7,721 bases of DNA from RGIG5952 sp045603485 (GTDB lineage Bacteria > Verrucomicrobiota > Kiritimatiellia > RFP12 > JAAYLN01), in contig JAZUMF010000032.1 in assembly GCA_045603485.1 (NCBI GenBank), positions 1-7,721 on the forward strand, read 5' to 3'. The translations under genes and the position numbers were made by a program. The notes beneath the pieces were generated by a model. It ran no database searches. It worked only from the letters and a program-made list of their open reading frames with translations, and was not told the DNA's origin. Within the stretch, counting starts at the first letter, position 1, and each line of letters begins with the position of its first letter. Of the stretch, positions 6,889 to 7,721 are shown piece after piece.

Positions 6889-6966
6889 AGTGACACTAGT
6901 ATAACATATTTAAATACATAAAAGTACATTATTTTCTACTTTCAAAAATACCGCTCAGCAGTGTCA
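6889..6966. repeat. Divergent AGTGTCA copies in the intergenic region
   Basis: TGACACT at 6891-6897 and AGTGTCA at 6960-6966 are exact inverted copies 62 bases apart. One sits just upstream of the kinase start codon, the other just above the transposase -35. A short regulator site or chance are both possible, because seven bases is a weak match. Confidence 0.3.
6898..6906 (-). promoter_or_regulatory. Extended -10 promoter for the sugar operon
   Basis: On the minus strand TGT-TATACT (about 6906 to 6898) forms an extended -10, ending nine bases before the kinase ATG. The -35 region is poor. A start six to eight bases downstream would leave only one to three bases of leader. Confidence 0.5.
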
Positions 6967-6978
6967 GACTGTTACACT
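6960..6978 (+). promoter_or_regulatory. Possible operator overlapping the transposase -35
   Basis: AGTGT-N9-ACACT is an inverted repeat whose right arm overlaps the first base of TTGACA. Its placement would suit a repressor. The arms are only five bases, so chance cannot be excluded. Confidence 0.25.
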
Positions 6979-7006
6979 TGACATTATCCTTTATATCCAA
7001 TATACT
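6978..7006 (+). promoter_or_regulatory. Strong sigma70 promoter for the transposase
   Basis: TTGACA (6978-6983), a spacer of exactly 17 bases, and TATACT (7001-7006) are present. Transcription would start near 7013, leaving about 26 bases of leader that contains the AAGGAG ribosome binding site. Confidence 0.75.
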
Positions 7007-7026
7007 TATTACACAATCCAAAAAAT

Positions 7027-7032
7027 AAGGAG
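7027..7032 (+). promoter_or_regulatory. Shine-Dalgarno AAGGAG for the transposase
   Basis: AAGGAG lies six bases before the ATG at 7039-7041. It fixes the start of the right-edge gene. Confidence 0.8.
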
Positions 7033-7038
7033 TCAATT

Positions 7039-7721
7039 ATGCGTAAGCCACGAATCAAAAACGACGGAGAAGGTTACTACCACATTGTAAGCCGCTGCGC
7101 CCTGCAGCAGTTTCTATTGAGCCCAGAGGGCAAGTCGGTCTTTGTCGACATGCTTCGCCGTATAGCTATCTTCAGCGGCATAGAGCTACTTAACTATTGC
7201 GTAATGGACAACCATTTCCATATCCTTGCCCATGTTCCAATACCAACCGAGATTACTGAAGAAATGCTTATCTATCGCGTAAAGACCCTCTATGGAGCAG
7301 ATCAGGCGCAGTCCCTCAAAGACAGATGGATAATGTACCGTCACGGCAACCATTTGAAACGACTTGAAGAAGAGCAGATGATGCTCAAACGGCGTATGGG
7401 CGATATCACTCCATTTATACAAAACCTCAAGCACCGCTTCTCAATCTGGTATCACTCCCACAATCCCAATACAGGCGCCATGTGGGAAGGCCGCTTCTAT
7501 AGCACCCTCCTGGAAGGCACAGCCCACACACTCTCAACCGTATCTGCCTACATTGACTTAAATCCTGTTCGAGCAGGCATAGTAGACGACCCCAAAGACT
7601 ACAAATGGTCAGGCTACGCCTCAGCCCTACGCGGCAACTCCAATGCAATGCACGGCATAGCGCGCATCTACAATCCAGACGCAAAAGTCTCTGACTTCAA
7701 AAAACACATAGAAACCTACCG
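7039..7721 (+). CDS. REP-associated Y1/HUH transposase (RAYT-like), runs off right edge
   Basis: The frame is open for 227 codons to the window edge with no stop. MRKPRIKNDGEGYYHIVSRC at the front and DNHFHIL (57-63, the HxH metal-binding pair His59/His61) are the hallmarks of Y1_Tnp single-strand transposases. The middle FIQNLKHRF...WYHSH region (126-141) should carry the catalytic tyrosine, most likely Tyr138; Phe134 stands where many relatives have Tyr. IDLNPVRAGIV (172-182) and WSGYASA (190-196) are typical of the REP-associated branch, which is usually single-copy and domesticated rather than a free IS200. A strong promoter and ribosome binding site lie upstream, so the gene looks intact on this side. 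It is divergent from the sugar operon. No flanking REP palindromes can be shown because the 3' side is missing. Confidence 0.88.
   Translation, partial: MRKPRIKNDGEGYYHIVSRCALQQFLLSPEGKSVFVDMLRRIAIFSGIELLNYCVMDNHFHILAHVPIPTEITEEMLIYRVKTLYGADQAQSLKDRWIMYRHGNHLKRLEEEQMMLKRRMGDITPFIQNLKHRFSIWYHSHNPNTGAMWEGRFYSTLLEGTAHTLSTVSAYIDLNPVRAGIVDDPKDYKWSGYASALRGNSNAMHGIARIYNPDAKVSDFKKHIETY

Noticed and set aside
7186..7684. Two minus-strand open frames (82 and 85 codons)
   Set aside because: They lie opposite the transposase, and the Cys/Leu/Arg-rich translation is typical of a shadow frame.
1..7721. CRISPR arrays, tRNA or rRNA genes, toxin-antitoxin pairs, phage genes
   Set aside because: No regularly spaced repeats, cloverleaf sequences, rRNA-like segments or paired small genes were seen on reading both strands.

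Overview
The window looks like chromosomal DNA from an anaerobic, polysaccharide-degrading bacterium of the PVC superphylum, most likely a Kiritimatiellota/Lentisphaerota-type gut or sediment lineage. This assignment is inference. It rests on the combination of a plant-like glucuronokinase, a GH109-like oxidoreductase, a PPi-dependent phosphofructokinase, a GH16 enzyme, an RHS-type fragment, a 29-residue AURKAIP1/COX24-type ribosomal protein and a REP-associated (Y1/HUH) transposase. No rRNA or marker gene is present to confirm it. Codons are mixed in composition and intergenic gaps are AT-rich. Shine-Dalgarno sites are clear at some genes and absent at others.

Layout, left to right. Bases 1-242 (minus strand) hold the N-terminal-side portion of an RHS/YD-type surface protein with no start codon; it abuts the stop codon of a GT4 glycosyltransferase (242-1327). 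Upstream of that gene is a very small gene for a basic ribosomal-type protein (1406-1495, GTG start), followed by a strong hairpin. Then comes long-form hisG (1567-2439) with its own good sigma70 promoter. Further right, four minus-strand genes form a tight cluster that reads, in transcription order, GHMP sugar-1-kinase (6888-5893), GH109-like Gfo/Idh/MocA protein (5843-4590), PPi-phosphofructokinase (4573-3377) and GH16 glycoside hydrolase (3354-2557). The gaps are 49, 16 and 22 bases, so one transcript is likely. Bases 6889-7038 are a divergent promoter region. A Y1-type transposase (7039 onward, plus strand) runs off the right edge.

How the genes fit together. The four-gene cluster reads as an intracellular carbohydrate-use operon: GH16 and the GH109-like enzyme would release or modify sugars, the GHMP kinase would phosphorylate a free sugar at C1, and the PPi-PFK serves glycolysis. 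No transporter, sulfatase, SusC/D pair or UDP-sugar pyrophosphorylase is visible, so the substrate cannot be named. hisG, the ribosomal-type gene and the glycosyltransferase are unrelated housekeeping or surface functions.

The least expected signal is a perfect 10-base complementarity between the ribosome binding site of the 29-residue gene and a sequence just after its stop codon, next to the hairpin. This is a candidate translational self-control element.
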